DNA from: Agrobacterium cavarae
Lineage (GTDB): Bacteria > Pseudomonadota > Alphaproteobacteria > Rhizobiales > Rhizobiaceae
Length of the DNA: 64,000 bases
Direction: 5' to 3'
Assembly (NCBI RefSeq): GCF_004310285.1
Contig: NZ_SISF01000023.1
Coordinates: 372,001 to 436,000, forward strand
Part shown: piece by piece, positions 34,934-45,041 of the stretch
Layout: each line of letters opens with the position of its first letter
How positions within the stretch are numbered: position 1 is the stretch's first letter
The notes under the pieces: model-generated
Told to the model about the DNA's origin: nothing
Seen by the model: only the letters and a program-made list of their open reading frames with translations
Databases searched by the model: none
Program-made: the position numbers and the translations under genes

Positions 34934-36094
34934 ATGAACATCGCAACCCGTCTGCGCCGTATTGGCCTGCCCCGCCTCATCGTTCACGCCAGCGTCCTCT
35001 TCATCGTTCTGCTCTGGCTTCTGCCGACGCTCGGCATTCTCGTCAGCTCGCTGCGAGACAAGGACCAGATCGTCGTTTCCGGCTGGTGGACGGCCTTCTC
35101 CAGCTCCAACCAGACGCAGGCGCTGCGCCTTGGCGATCCATCGACACAGACCCAGCAGGGCGATCGCTTCGTCATTGCCGGCAATGTCTTCGGTGAAGGC
35201 AAAAGCGGCCATGTTTCGGCCTACGGCGTGCGCGTTCAGGAACCGGCAGCCTTCAAGGCCGGGACGTCCGCCGATCTCGGTGATGGCGAAACGCTTCAGC
35301 TCAACGAGGACGGCAGCTATCAATATAGCAAGAATGCCAGCTTCGAAGGATCGCGCGCAAAACGCGTCTATGTCGTGGTTTCCACGCCACCGATCTTCAC
35401 GCTCGACAATTACCGCACCGTTCTCCTCTCCGAAGGCATCGGCCAGTCCTTCGTCAATTCGCTGACGGTTGCCATCCCCGCAACGATCATTCCGATCCTG
35501 ATTGCCGCTTTCGCTGCCTACGCGCTCTCATGGATGCGCTTCAGCGGTCGATCCTTGATGATTGCACTGGTGGTTGGCCTGATCGTCGTGCCGTTGCAGA
35601 TGTCGCTCATTCCTTTGCTGCAACTCTATAACTCCATCGGCAACATCTTCGGCATACCGTCCAAGACCTATGCCGGGATCTGGCTGGCGCACACCGCCTT
35701 CGGTCTGCCGCTCGCCATCTATCTGCTGCGCAACTATATCTCCGGGCTGCCGAAGGAAATCATCGAGAGCGCCCGTGTCGATGGCGCCAGCGATTTCGAG
35801 ATTTTCGTCAAGATCGTGCTGCCGCTTTCCTTCCCGGCGCTTGCCTCCTTCGCCATCTTCCAATTCCTGTGGACGTGGAACGACCTTCTCGTCGCCATGG
35901 TCTTCCTCGGCACACAGAAGGATGAGCTGGTGCTGACCGGCGCATTGAACGCGCTGCTCGGCTCTCGCGGCGGCAACTGGGAAATTCTCACCGCGTCGGC
36001 CTTCGTCACCATTATCGTGCCGCTTTGCGTCTTCTTCGCGCTCCAACGCTACCTTGTGCGCGGCCTCTTGGCCGGCTCCGTCAAGGGAGGCTGA
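34934..36094 (+). CDS. aglG: Alpha-glucoside ABC transporter permease AglG
   Basis: 386 residues. Membrane segments include VLFIVLLWLLPTLGILVSSL near the N-terminus. A large periplasmic insert of about 100 residues (QTQALRLGDPSTQTQQGDRFVIAGNVFGEGKSGHVSAYG...) follows, as in AglG homologues. The EAA loop is in PKEIIESARVDGASDFEIFVKIVLPLSFPALASFA. It is the partner of AglF in the inner membrane. Confidence 0.94.
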   Translation: MNIATRLRRIGLPRLIVHASVLFIVLLWLLPTLGILVSSLRDKDQIVVSGWWTAFSSSNQTQALRLGDPSTQTQQGDRFVIAGNVFGEGKSGHVSAYGVRVQEPAAFKAGTSADLGDGETLQLNEDGSYQYSKNASFEGSRAKRVYVVVSTPPIFTLDNYRTVLLSEGIGQSFVNSLTVAIPATIIPILIAAFAAYALSWMRFSGRSLMIALVVGLIVVPLQMSLIPLLQLYNSIGNIFGIPSKTYAGIWLAHTAFGLPLAIYLLRNYISGLPKEIIESARVDGASDFEIFVKIVLPLSFPALASFAIFQFLWTWNDLLVAMVFLGTQKDELVLTGALNALLGSRGGNWEILTASAFVTIIVPLCVFFALQRYLVRGLLAGSVKGG

Positions 36095-36102
36095 TCGAAC
36101 CC

Positions 36103-37788
36103 ATGAATGCTTTCAATCAACAGGACACTACCATGACCGCGACCGTTTCTTCCGCCCTTACTCCGGACAAGGATTGGTGGCGCGGTGCCGTGATCTATCA
36201 GATCTATCCGCGCTCCTATCAGGACTCCAACGGCGATGGCATCGGCGATCTGAAGGGTATCACCTCCAGGCTTGAGCACATCGCCAATCTCGGCGCGGAT
36301 GCAATCTGGATTTCGCCCTTCTTCACCTCTCCCATGAGGGACTTCGGCTACGACGTGTCGAACTATGTCGATGTCGATCCGATGTTCGGAACGCTCGCCG
36401 ATTTCGACGGTCTGATTGCAGAAGCCCATCGCCTGGGTATCCGGGTGATGATCGATCTGGTTCTGTCGCACACCTCCGACCAGCACCCATGGTTCGTTGA
36501 GAGCCGCTCCAGCCGCAGCAACCCGCGCGCCGACTGGTATGTGTGGAGCGATGGCAAGCCGGATGGCACGCCGCCCAACAACTGGCTCTCGATCTTCGGC
36601 GGTTCCGGTTGGCAGTGGGACCCGACCCGCATGCAATATTACATGCACAACTTCCTGACCTCGCAGCCGGATCTAAACCTGCATAATCCGGAAGTGCAGG
36701 AAGAGCTGCTCAACATTACCCGCTTCTGGCTGAAGCGCGGCGTCGATGGCTTCCGTCTCGACACGATCAATTTCTACTTCCACGACAAGGAACTGCGCGA
36801 CAACCCGGCACTGGCGCCGGAACGCCGCAACGCCTCAACCGCGCCTGCCGTAAACCCCTACAACTTCCAGGAACATATCTACGACAAGAACCGTCCGGAA
36901 AACCTGGAATTCCTCAAGCGCTTCCGTGCCGTACTGGATGAGTTCCCGGATATCGCCGCCGTCGGCGAAGTCGGTGACAGCCAGCGGGGTCTTGAAATCG
37001 TCGGCGAATATACATCCGGCGATGACAAGATGCAGATGTGCTATGCGTTTGAATTCCTGGCACCAGATGCGCTGACCCCCGCCCGTGTTGCAGAGGTTCA
37101 GGCAGCCTTCGCTCAAGCCGCACCTGAAGGCTGGGCCTGCTGGGCTTTCTCCAACCACGACGTCGTGCGCCACGGGACGCGCTGGGGTGAGACGGTCGAG
37201 GACAAGGATGCCTTTGCCAAGGTGCTTTCGGCTCTGTTGATGACGCAGCGTGGCTCTGTCTGCATCTATGAGGGCGAGGAGCTTGGCCTGACGGAAGCAG
37301 ATATCGCGTTTGAAGATTTGCAAGACCCCTATGGCATTCAGTTCTGGCCGGAATTCAAGGGCCGCGACGGCTGCCGCACGCCGATGGTTTGGGATGCCGG
37401 CCACGCGCAGGCGGGCTTCTCCACCTCGGATAAGACCTGGCTTCCCATTCCTGCCGAACACAAGAAGCGCGCGGTCAGCGCCCAGCAGGGCAACGAGGCG
37501 TCCGTTCTGGAGCACTACCGTCGCTTCCTCGCCTTCCGCAAGCAGCACCCGGCTTTCGCCAAGGGCAAGATCGAGTTCCAGGACGCGGACGCGACCGTCT
37601 TGAGCTACACCCGCACACTCGGCAACGAAACCGTTCTTTGCCTCTTCAACCTCTCGGCAGTGCCAGCACCGGCAAAGCTGCCGGATGGCGAGTGGAACGA
37701 GCTGGAAGGCCATGGCTTTTCGGCTGAACGGAATGGCACAACCGTAGAACTTCCGGCATGGGGCGCGTTTTTCGCCCGCCACGCGTAA
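36103..37788 (+). CDS. aglA: Alpha-glucosidase, glycoside hydrolase family 13
   Basis: 561 residues from the ATG at 36103, with AGGGAGG upstream; an in-frame ATG at 36133 is also possible. GH13 motifs appear in order: RGAVIYQIYPRSYQDSNGDGIGDLKGI, DLVLSHTSDQHPWF (region I), GVDGFRLDTIN with the nucleophile D220, AAVGEVGD with the acid/base E289, and WAFSNHD with D353. It has no signal peptide, so it acts in the cytoplasm on alpha-glucosides imported by AglEFGK, releasing glucose. It lies between permease and ATPase genes, as in S. meliloti. Confidence 0.94.
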   Translation: MNAFNQQDTTMTATVSSALTPDKDWWRGAVIYQIYPRSYQDSNGDGIGDLKGITSRLEHIANLGADAIWISPFFTSPMRDFGYDVSNYVDVDPMFGTLADFDGLIAEAHRLGIRVMIDLVLSHTSDQHPWFVESRSSRSNPRADWYVWSDGKPDGTPPNNWLSIFGGSGWQWDPTRMQYYMHNFLTSQPDLNLHNPEVQEELLNITRFWLKRGVDGFRLDTINFYFHDKELRDNPALAPERRNASTAPAVNPYNFQEHIYDKNRPENLEFLKRFRAVLDEFPDIAAVGEVGDSQRGLEIVGEYTSGDDKMQMCYAFEFLAPDALTPARVAEVQAAFAQAAPEGWACWAFSNHDVVRHGTRWGETVEDKDAFAKVLSALLMTQRGSVCIYEGEELGLTEADIAFEDLQDPYGIQFWPEFKGRDGCRTPMVWDAGHAQAGFSTSDKTWLPIPAEHKKRAVSAQQGNEASVLEHYRRFLAFRKQHPAFAKGKIEFQDADATVLSYTRTLGNETVLCLFNLSAVPAPAKLPDGEWNELEGHGFSAERNGTTVELPAWGAFFARHA

Positions 37789-37809
37789 TACCATAGGGAG
37801 GAGCACCGC

Positions 37810-38898
37810 ATGACTGGCCTAATTCTCAAGGGCATCCGTAAATCCTACGGTGAGGTGAAGGTCCTGCACGGGATCGACCTCGATATCAAGCAGGGCGAAT
37901 TCATCGTCTTCGTCGGCCCCTCTGGCTGCGGCAAGTCAACGCTTTTGCGTATGATTGCCGGTCTGGAAGAGATCACCGGCGGTGAAATGTATATCGACGG
38001 CCAGTTGGTCAACGAAATCCCGCCATCACGGCGCGGCATCGCCATGGTCTTCCAGTCCTACGCGCTTTATCCGCATATGACGGTCTACGACAACATGGCC
38101 TTTGGCATGAAGATCGCCAAGGAAAGCAAGCAGGAAATCGACCGCCGCGTTCGCGCTGCTGCCGAAATCCTGCAGCTCACCCAATACCTCGAACGCCTGC
38201 CGAAGGCGCTCTCTGGCGGTCAGCGCCAGCGCGTCGCGATCGGCCGCGCCATCTGCCGTAACCCCAAGGTCTTCCTCTTCGACGAGCCGCTATCAAACCT
38301 CGACGCGGCCTTGCGCGTCGCGACCCGCATCGAGATTGCCAAGCTCAGCGAGAAGATGGCCGATACCACCATGATCTACGTGACGCACGATCAGGTGGAG
38401 GCTATGACATTGGCTGACCGCATCGTGGTATTGAATGGCGGCCGCGTCGAGCAGGTGGGCGAACCGCTGGAGCTTTACGAGAACCCCGCTAACCTCTTCG
38501 TTGCCCGCTTCATCGGCTCCCCGGCCATGAACATCATCGCAGGCACAGTGAAGGCGTCCGGCGAAATAACCACGCTCGATCTTGCGGGCGGCAAGACACT
38601 GGCCGTGCATATTCCGACGCCATCGGGCGAAGAAGGCAAGGCAGCGTCCTTTGGCGTGCGTCCGGAAGACTTGTTCATCGCCGACGGCGACGATTATCTG
38701 TTCGAGGGCAAGGTGTCGATCGTCGAGGCGCTCGGTGAAGTGACGCTGCTCTATCTGGAGGCACCCGCGGGTGAGGAGCCGGTCATCGTCAAAATCCCAG
38801 GCATTGCACCGGTGAAGAAGGGTCAGACGCTGCGCTTCTCCGCGCCACCGGAAAAGCTTCACCTTTTCGACGCGCTGGGGAAAACCTATCGCCGCTAA
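37810..38898 (+). CDS. aglK: Alpha-glucoside ABC transporter ATP-binding protein
   Basis: 362 residues of the MalK/UgpC class. Walker A is VGPSGCGKSTLLRMIAGLEE, the signature is ALSGGQRQRVAIGRAI, and Walker B is KVFLFDEPLSNLDAALR, with THDQVEAMTLADRIVVL after it. The C-terminal 120 residues form the OB-type regulatory domain (FGVRPEDLF). It energises AglEFG. GGGAGGAGCACCGC precedes the ATG. It is the last gene of the agl operon. Confidence 0.95.
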   Translation: MTGLILKGIRKSYGEVKVLHGIDLDIKQGEFIVFVGPSGCGKSTLLRMIAGLEEITGGEMYIDGQLVNEIPPSRRGIAMVFQSYALYPHMTVYDNMAFGMKIAKESKQEIDRRVRAAAEILQLTQYLERLPKALSGGQRQRVAIGRAICRNPKVFLFDEPLSNLDAALRVATRIEIAKLSEKMADTTMIYVTHDQVEAMTLADRIVVLNGGRVEQVGEPLELYENPANLFVARFIGSPAMNIIAGTVKASGEITTLDLAGGKTLAVHIPTPSGEEGKAASFGVRPEDLFIADGDDYLFEGKVSIVEALGEVTLLYLEAPAGEEPVIVKIPGIAPVKKGQTLRFSAPPEKLHLFDALGKTYRR

Positions 38899-39006
38899 CT
38901 CAGCTGGCGTGGTTGCAGCTCAGACCATCGGGACATGCGAAAAAGGGTGGGAGCAATCCAGTTGCCGCGAGGCCGCTTGAGTTGCGCTCACTCTCTACGT
39001 GTCTCT

Positions 39007-39098
39007 TAGAGCGTCCTTTGGACGCACAAAAAACGCTCTATCTTCTTTGATAGACGCATCGTGCTTTCCGAAAATCGATCCGACTTTCGGGTCGATGC
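39007..39098. repeat. Palindromic intergenic mosaic element (RIME-like), copy 1
   Basis: Two nested palindromes. The outer TAGAGCGT...ACGCTCTA (39007-39040) contains the small hairpin GCGTCC-TTT-GGACGC. Then ATCGATCCGA-CTT-TCGGGTCGAT (39074-39096) forms a ten-pair hairpin with one G-U, itself embedded in GCATCG...CGATGC. This two-palindrome mosaic matches the style of the RIME intergenic elements found in many copies in Rhizobium and Agrobacterium. It lies between the ends of aglK and the convergent phosphoesterase gene and may act as a transcription end. Confidence 0.65.
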
Positions 39099-39116
39099 TG
39101 TAACGCTCGCCGGCGG

Positions 39117-40478
39117 TCAGCTGAGCCCCGTAAGAACCGTCTGCTTCAACTTCACATCGGGCACTTCGCTGAAGGTCAGATCGTCACGGCCGAAATAGGA
39201 TTTCTGATTGGTGGCCGACCAGTCGTTACAGACAAGCTTGTAACGGTCTTTCGCCGCAGGATTGTCCGGCATCGCATAGAGATAGTCGCCGGTGCGTTTG
39301 GCCAGTGGAATATCGCCATCCTGATTGCAGCGGCTGAGAACCTGCTTCAGCACCTCACCATCGACCTCGGTGACCATCAACTTGCCCTCGAAGCGCAGGC
39401 ACGCGTTGAAATCGTAGCGGCGGATATCCCCCTTCGGCAACCCAGCACCGAAAGAGGTATGGCCGATGAAGCCGACATCCGCACCGGCCTTTGCGGCAAT
39501 AAGCTCGGCCACCCGGCGTCCCGCCTCATCGACTGTCAAGGCCTTCGCCGTTTTGGCGACGGTTTCCCGTTCCTCCGGTGTCAGATGCTGAGCGAGCGTC
39601 TTTTCGATCAGCGTGCCCAGCGCCGGGGAGGGCTTCGCACTGCGATCGATCGCCGCCGTTTCTATGGTTGCGGCCTGGCCGGGGCCTGGAATGCTAGCAA
39701 CCGCCATCGACGTGCCCCAAGAGCCGGTATGGACATAGCGTGTGGCACCGGCTTCATGCACGAAGTTCAGGTGGTCGTGACCACCCACCACAAGCGTTCC
39801 GTCTGGTAGCAGAGGAAGGATGTCGCGGTCCGCCACCACACCGGCATGGCTCATCACGATGTTGATCGCATCGGGCTTGACGATCTCGGAAAGGTTGGCC
39901 TTTGCCCATTCCACGGGCTGGGGAATGGTCAGCGCCTCGCGCGTCGCCTTCGGATAGGTGTTGATGGCGTTGGTGGCGAGCCCGGCCACGATGACCTTTT
40001 GTCCACCAATCTCGAATGTCTTGCTCGACGGGGCGTAAGGCGCACCGCTCCGCTTGTCGATGATGTTGGAAAGGACTGTGATTCCAAGCCCTTCAGCGCG
40101 GCTAACGAAATGAGCGAGGTCGCTGTCGATATCCGGCTCGTGGTTGCCGATATTCACGACGGTAGGACCGAGCTTGGCAAGGGCTGCGAGGAAGCTCCAC
40201 TCGATCTCGCCTTGCGACCGCATCGCGACCGTATTGCCGCTCTCGAACAGGTCGCCATTCAGGAGAATGATGTGAGGGCTTTTGTCCGCGGAAATGCGCG
40301 TCTCGATGGCTGCCAGAAGCTGGCCCATGCGCTCATAGGCGGAGTGCAGGTCGGAAATGACGATGGCGCGCAGCGGAGCCTGTTGGTCGGCAACTGCCGG
40401 AAAACGCAGCAGCGGCAACATGGCAGTTCCGGCCATGAGCTTCAGCAAATTGCGGCGTGTGCGTGAGAAAATCGTCAT
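39117..40478 (-). CDS. Tat-exported metallophosphoesterase / 5'-nucleotidase-like protein
   Basis: 453 residues from the ATG at 40478, chosen because a twin-arginine-type signal (SRTRRNLLKLMAGTAMLPLLRFPAVA) follows at once. The calcineurin-like metal motifs are AIVISDLHSAYERM (D-x-H), ILLNGDLFESG (GD), NIGNHEPD (GNHE), MSHAG and VGGHDHLN (GH-x-H). The C-terminal part (KALTVDEAGRRVAEL, FGAGLPKGDIRRYDF) is like the 5'-nucleotidase C-terminal domain. It is probably a periplasmic nucleotidase or UDP-sugar hydrolase; the substrate is not certain. Palindromic repeats flank it on both sides. Confidence 0.82.
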   Translation of the reverse strand: MTIFSRTRRNLLKLMAGTAMLPLLRFPAVADQQAPLRAIVISDLHSAYERMGQLLAAIETRISADKSPHIILLNGDLFESGNTVAMRSQGEIEWSFLAALAKLGPTVVNIGNHEPDIDSDLAHFVSRAEGLGITVLSNIIDKRSGAPYAPSSKTFEIGGQKVIVAGLATNAINTYPKATREALTIPQPVEWAKANLSEIVKPDAINIVMSHAGVVADRDILPLLPDGTLVVGGHDHLNFVHEAGATRYVHTGSWGTSMAVASIPGPGQAATIETAAIDRSAKPSPALGTLIEKTLAQHLTPEERETVAKTAKALTVDEAGRRVAELIAAKAGADVGFIGHTSFGAGLPKGDIRRYDFNACLRFEGKLMVTEVDGEVLKQVLSRCNQDGDIPLAKRTGDYLYAMPDNPAAKDRYKLVCNDWSATNQKSYFGRDDLTFSEVPDVKLKQTVLTGLS

Positions 40479-40629
40479 ACTTGGCCCCGTCACTTCAGAC
40501 TGCGCCACCGCCCCCGCGGCTGGCTGCACAGGCCCTATAGGGCGATCATCACAGCCGCATGACAGCAGAGGCGCTAGCCTTCACGTCAATAGGGGAGAAA
40601 AGGGGAGGAGATGTCAAGGCATGGTGCTG

Positions 40630-40719
40630 GAGCGCCCTTCGTCCTTTCGGACGCCAGAAGGACGCTCTCTCTTTCAAGCCACGCAGGGTGCTTTTGCGAA
40701 ACTCGGTCTCGAGTTTCGC
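40630..40719. repeat. Palindromic intergenic mosaic element, copy 2
   Basis: GAGCG (40630) to CGCTC (40667) closes a composite stem with inner CCTTC/GAAGG and GTCC-TTTC-GGAC. It is followed by GCGAAACTCG-GTCT-CGAGTTTCGC (40696-40719), a perfect ten-pair hairpin. The layout of two successive palindromes parallels the element at 39007, but the bases differ. It lies downstream of edd on the minus strand and upstream of the phosphoesterase gene, so it may end the zwf-pgl-edd transcript. Confidence 0.6.
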
Positions 40720-40771
40720 GCCGGTTTTGTCGGGCATGGCGGATGCCCCAACCGGACCGCCATTGGGCAGA

Positions 40772-42598
40772 TCAATGGAAGACGCTGGCGCCCTGGTCTG
40801 CGGTTCCGGCATTGCGACGGAACGGCGCGAAAAGCTCGCGGCCCATGCCCCACTCATTGGCGGAGAGATCGGCCCGCGCCGGTTCGCGCTTGGACAACTC
40901 CGCTGCCGACACCAGAACCTCGAGCGTGCCTGAGACCGCATCGAGACGGATGATGTCGCCATCGCGAATGAGCGAGATCGGCCCGCAATCGGAGGCTTCC
41001 GGCGTGACGTGAATGGCGGCGGGCACCTTGCCCGAAGCGCCAGACATACGGCCATCGGTAACGAGCGCAACCTTGAAACCGCGGTCCTGCAGCACGCCGA
41101 GCGGCGGGGTGAGGCGGTGCAGTTCCGGCATGCCATTGGCCTTTGGTCCCTGGAAGCGCACGACCGCGATGAAGTCGCGGTTCAGCTTGCCATCCTTGAA
41201 GGCATCCTGCAGTTCCTGCTGGTCGTGGAAGACTATGGCAGGGGCTTCGATGATGTGACGCTCTGGCTTCACCGCGGAAATCTTGATGACCGATTTGCCG
41301 AGATTGCCGGTCAGCATCTTCAGCCCGCCGGTTGGCTGGAATGGTGTTTCGATGCGCGAGAGAACCTTCGGATCGTGGCTCTCTTCGGGCGCTGCTTCAC
41401 GCTGGATGGAGCCGTTTTCGCCAAGCTTGGCATCGATCGTATAGGCCTCAAGCCCGTGACCGAAGACGGTGCGCACATCATCATGCACGAAGCCCTGTTT
41501 CAAGAGCTGCTTGATGAGGAAGCCCATGCCCCCCGCCGCATGGAAGTGGTTCACATCGGCAAGACCGTTCGGATAGACGCGGGCGAGAAGTGGCACGATG
41601 TCGGAAAGGTCGGAGATATCCTGCCAGGTCAGAATGATCCCGGCGGCGCGTGCCATGGCAATCAGATGCATGGTGTGGTTGGTGGAACCGCCTGTCGCAT
41701 GCAGGCCGACTACGCCGTTGACCACGGAGCGCTCGTCGATCATCTCGCCGGCAGGGGTAAATTCGTTGCCCTGTGCGGTGATCGCCAGCGCCCGCTTTAC
41801 GGCTTCCTTGGTCAGCGCATCGCGCAGCGGCGTGTTCGGATTGATGAAGGAGGAGCCGGGCATATGGAAGCCCATGATCTCCATCAGCATCTGGTTGGAA
41901 TTGGCGGTGCCGTAGAAAGTGCAGGTCCCAGGACCGTGATAGGACTTTGACTCGGCCTCCAGCAGTTCCGCACGGCCGACCTTGCCTTCCGCATAAAGCT
42001 GGCGAATGCGCGACTTCTCGTCGTTTGGCAGACCGGTCGTCATCGGTCCGGCCGGAATGAAGACGGCTGGCAGATGGCCGAAGGTGAGTGCTGCGATCAC
42101 CAGACCGGGCACGATCTTGTCGCAGACACCGAGATAGACGGCAGCATCGAACATATTGTGTGACAGGCCGATACCGGCCGCCATGGCGATCGCGTCGCGG
42201 GAAAACAGCGAAAGTTCCATGCCGGGCTGGCCCTGCGTGACGCCGTCGCACATCGCAGGCACTGCACCCGCCACCTGCGCAATGCCACCTGCCTCTTTTG
42301 CCGCATCGCGAATGATCTGCGGAAAGACCTCGTAAGGCTGGTGGGCGGAAAGCATGTCGTTATAGGCGGTGATGATGCCAAGATTGGGAATTCGATCGCC
42401 GGCAAGGATGTCCTTGTCGGCGGGGGAACAGACGGCAAAGCCGTGGGCGAGGTTGCCACAGGACAGGGTGGAGCGGTGAACGCCCTTGGAGATCTGCAGC
42501 CGCAGCCGCTCGAGATAGATTTCGCGATAGGGTTTCGAACGTTCAACGATGCGGGCGGTAATGTCCTGAACGCGTGAGTCGGCAGCCATGGGCTTCAT
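40772..42598 (-). CDS. edd: 6-Phosphogluconate dehydratase
   Basis: Edd converts 6-phosphogluconate to 2-keto-3-deoxy-6-phosphogluconate, the first specific step of the Entner-Doudoroff pathway. 608 residues of the IlvD/Edd family with Fe-S cysteines in the conserved places ([18 protein letters not shown] segment, [34 protein letters not shown]), then [15 protein letters not shown] and [34 protein letters not shown] precedes the ATG. It is last in the order zwf-pgl-edd. The aldolase gene eda is not in the window. Confidence 0.96.
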   Translation of the reverse strand: MKPMAADSRVQDITARIVERSKPYREIYLERLRLQISKGVHRSTLSCGNLAHGFAVCSPADKDILAGDRIPNLGIITAYNDMLSAHQPYEVFPQIIRDAAKEAGGIAQVAGAVPAMCDGVTQGQPGMELSLFSRDAIAMAAGIGLSHNMFDAAVYLGVCDKIVPGLVIAALTFGHLPAVFIPAGPMTTGLPNDEKSRIRQLYAEGKVGRAELLEAESKSYHGPGTCTFYGTANSNQMLMEIMGFHMPGSSFINPNTPLRDALTKEAVKRALAITAQGNEFTPAGEMIDERSVVNGVVGLHATGGSTNHTMHLIAMARAAGIILTWQDISDLSDIVPLLARVYPNGLADVNHFHAAGGMGFLIKQLLKQGFVHDDVRTVFGHGLEAYTIDAKLGENGSIQREAAPEESHDPKVLSRIETPFQPTGGLKMLTGNLGKSVIKISAVKPERHIIEAPAIVFHDQQELQDAFKDGKLNRDFIAVVRFQGPKANGMPELHRLTPPLGVLQDRGFKVALVTDGRMSGASGKVPAAIHVTPEASDCGPISLIRDGDIIRLDAVSGTLEVLVSAAELSKREPARADLSANEWGMGRELFAPFRRNAGTADQGASVFH

Positions 42599-42698
42599 CC
42601 TGTCCTTCTGTTGAGCGTCGGCCCCAGGCTTGGGAGGCCGGGCCGAGGATCATGTTTCATTCAAATGCCGGGCACCGCCGCCGCATGAATGCGGGACG

Positions 42699-43397
42699 TT
42701 ATGGCGCCCAGTAGATATTCACCGTCGAATCCGCACGGTTCAGCACGGAGCGGATCGGCATTTCGTCCTCATCGAGATCGGACTGTGCTTTCTCCAGCGT
42801 CTCCTTTTTCGCCGCACCTTCGATGTGCAGCACCAGGAAACGGGCGTCGTGAAGCGCCGCAAGGTTGAAGGTCAGTCTCTCCTCACCGGCATTTTCCGCC
42901 GCCATGGTCAGCACGGTGCGCGGCTCATCGAGATCGAGCGCTTCCTCGAGATTGTCGCCGCCGGGGAAGAAGGAGGCGGTATGTCCGTCGGTCCCCATGC
43001 CCAGAATGACGATGTCGAACGGGTCGCAGATATCGGCGGTTCTTGCGGTTGCCAGCGTTGCCGCATCGTCAGGTGAGGCGGCAGACTGATAAAGCGGCAC
43101 GAAATAGGCCGCCTTCGCTTCGTTCTGCAAAAGGTTCTCGGCGACCAGCTTGTGGTTGGAGCGGTCATTATCCGGCGGCACGAAACGTTCATCGACCAGC
43201 GTGATGCTGACGCGCGGCCATTCCAGCTGATGCTTGGAAAGCGTCTGGAAGAACAGTTTTGGTGTAGAGCCACCGGAGACGGCCATGCTGGCCGCCCCGC
43301 GTTCTTCGATGGCCGCTTTCAGATGCGCAGCAACATCGCCTGCGAGCTTTTCGGCCAGCTCCGGACCGTCCTTGAAGATGTGCATGTTGGGTTCCAT
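42699..43397 (-). CDS. pgl: 6-Phosphogluconolactonase
   Basis: 232 residues from the ATG at 43397 (MEPNMHIF), which has AAGGAAG at good distance; an ATG six bases upstream is possible. It is DevB/Pgl type: ASMAVSGGSTPKLFFQTLS, ITLVDERFVPPDNDRSNHKLVAENLL and DIVILGMGTDGHTASFFPGG are the family signatures. It hydrolyses the lactone made by Zwf. The start is 12 bases from the zwf stop, so the two are co-transcribed. Confidence 0.95.
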   Translation of the reverse strand: MEPNMHIFKDGPELAEKLAGDVAAHLKAAIEERGAASMAVSGGSTPKLFFQTLSKHQLEWPRVSITLVDERFVPPDNDRSNHKLVAENLLQNEAKAAYFVPLYQSAASPDDAATLATARTADICDPFDIVILGMGTDGHTASFFPGGDNLEEALDLDEPRTVLTMAAENAGEERLTFNLAALHDARFLVLHIEGAAKKETLEKAQSDLDEDEMPIRSVLNRADSTVNIYWAP

Positions 43398-43409
43398 CCG
43401 CATCTTCCT

Positions 43410-44885
43410 TTAGTCGGCTTCATGCCAGGTACGACCGTCGCGCTCGATCAGCGCGATTGCGCCGCTCGGTCCCCAGGTGCCTGAGGTGTAACCCTGCACG
43501 CCCTGTCCCACCGCTTCCCAGCTTTTCAGGATCGGATCGACCCAGTTCCATGCCGCTTCCACTTCGTCGCGACGCATGAAGAGCGTCTGGTTCGAGCGGA
43601 TTGTGTCCATCAAGAGACGCTCATAGGCATCTGGATTGCGCACGTTGAAGGCTTGGGCAAAGCTCATATCAAGCGACACCTGACGCAGGCGCATGCCGCC
43701 CGGGCCCGGATCCTTGATGAGCAGCGACTGCTTGACGCCTTCGTCCGGCTGCAGACGGATCACCAGCTTGTTGGCTTCGATCTTGCCGGCCGTATCGTCG
43801 AAGATCGAATGCGGGATCTGCTTGAAGGTGACGACGATTTCCGAAACGCGGGTTGCAAGCCGCTTGCCGGTGCGGATGTAGAAAGGTACGCCCGCCCAGC
43901 GCCAGTTGCCGATTTCCGCCTTAAGGGCGACGAAGGTTTCCGTGTTGGAAACGCCGCCTTCCAGCTCTTCCAGATAACCCTTGACCGCTCCGCCTGCCGA
44001 GGCGCCGGCGCGGTATTGTCCACGCACGGTGTTCTTCTCGACATTGGCTTGCGTGATGGGTTTCAGCGAGCGCAGAACCTTCAGCTTCTCGTCACGCACC
44101 GCTTCGGCGTTCATCGAGGAGGGAGGCTCCATTGCAACGAGGCAAAGCAGCTGAAGAATATGGTTCTGCACCATATCGCGAAGCGCGCCCGCCTTGTCAT
44201 AGTAACCTGCACGACCTTCGAGCCCGACGGATTCCGCTACGGTGATCTGCACGTGGTCGATATGGGTGGAATTCCACAGCGGTTCAAAGAGCGCGTTGGC
44301 AAAGCGCAGAACCATGAGGTTCTGAACGGTTTCCTTGCCGAGATAATGGTCGATACGGAAGATCTGCTCTTCCTTGAAGACGTTACCAAGCGTGTCGTTC
44401 AGCTCCAACGCTGAGGCGAGGTCACGTCCGATCGGCTTTTCCACCACAATGCGGGTAGATTTGGTGATCAGCTTGTGATCGCGGATCTTGGAGGCGATGT
44501 CGCCGAAAATTCCCGGTGCGACGGCAAGATAGAAAGCGCGGATGCGATCCTTGCCTTCATCGAGAAGCTTCTTCAGCTTGTCCCAGCCATCGTCGGACTT
44601 GGCATCGACGGGAATGTAGAAGAGGCGCGCGCAAAACTTGGCGACCTGCTCCTCGTCATATTCGCCGGACTTCAGATGCTCCTTCAGGGCATCCTGCGCA
44701 AACTTCCGGTATTCCTCATGCGTCATGACAGAGCGGGAAGCGCCGATGATGCGGGTCGGTTCGGTTAGCTGGCCTTCCACCTGGCGGTGGTAAAGGGCGG
44801 GCAGAAGCTTGCGTTCTGCCAGATCGCCGGTGCCGCCAAAGACGACGCAATCAAAGGGGTCAACGGGAATAATTTGACTGCTCAT
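43410..44885 (-). CDS. zwf: Glucose-6-phosphate 1-dehydrogenase
   Basis: 491 residues. The coenzyme motif FGGTGDLAERKLLPALY is at residues 16-32, EKPIGRD at 149-155, and the active-site signature FRIDHYLGKE at 176-185. All are intact. Zwf oxidises glucose-6-phosphate with NAD(P) as entry to the Entner-Doudoroff and pentose-phosphate routes. It heads zwf-pgl-edd. The 156 bases upstream (44886-45041) are A/T-rich and presumably hold the promoter; no specific operator was recognised there. Confidence 0.97.
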   Translation of the reverse strand: MSSQIIPVDPFDCVVFGGTGDLAERKLLPALYHRQVEGQLTEPTRIIGASRSVMTHEEYRKFAQDALKEHLKSGEYDEEQVAKFCARLFYIPVDAKSDDGWDKLKKLLDEGKDRIRAFYLAVAPGIFGDIASKIRDHKLITKSTRIVVEKPIGRDLASALELNDTLGNVFKEEQIFRIDHYLGKETVQNLMVLRFANALFEPLWNSTHIDHVQITVAESVGLEGRAGYYDKAGALRDMVQNHILQLLCLVAMEPPSSMNAEAVRDEKLKVLRSLKPITQANVEKNTVRGQYRAGASAGGAVKGYLEELEGGVSNTETFVALKAEIGNWRWAGVPFYIRTGKRLATRVSEIVVTFKQIPHSIFDDTAGKIEANKLVIRLQPDEGVKQSLLIKDPGPGGMRLRQVSLDMSFAQAFNVRNPDAYERLLMDTIRSNQTLFMRRDEVEAAWNWVDPILKSWEAVGQGVQGYTSGTWGPSGAIALIERDGRTWHEAD

Positions 44886-45041
44886 GTCGATTCTCTCGAT
44901 CTCTACACGTTAGGGGCATCCATAATCTAATCGATTTAAAAATGCCAGAGTTGATGTACGATAATAATGAATTTTGCTGCTGGCCCGTCATGCCGGCAGG
45001 TGTCCAATCGTTGCTTTTGCACAATGCGAAGGCAGACGCGT

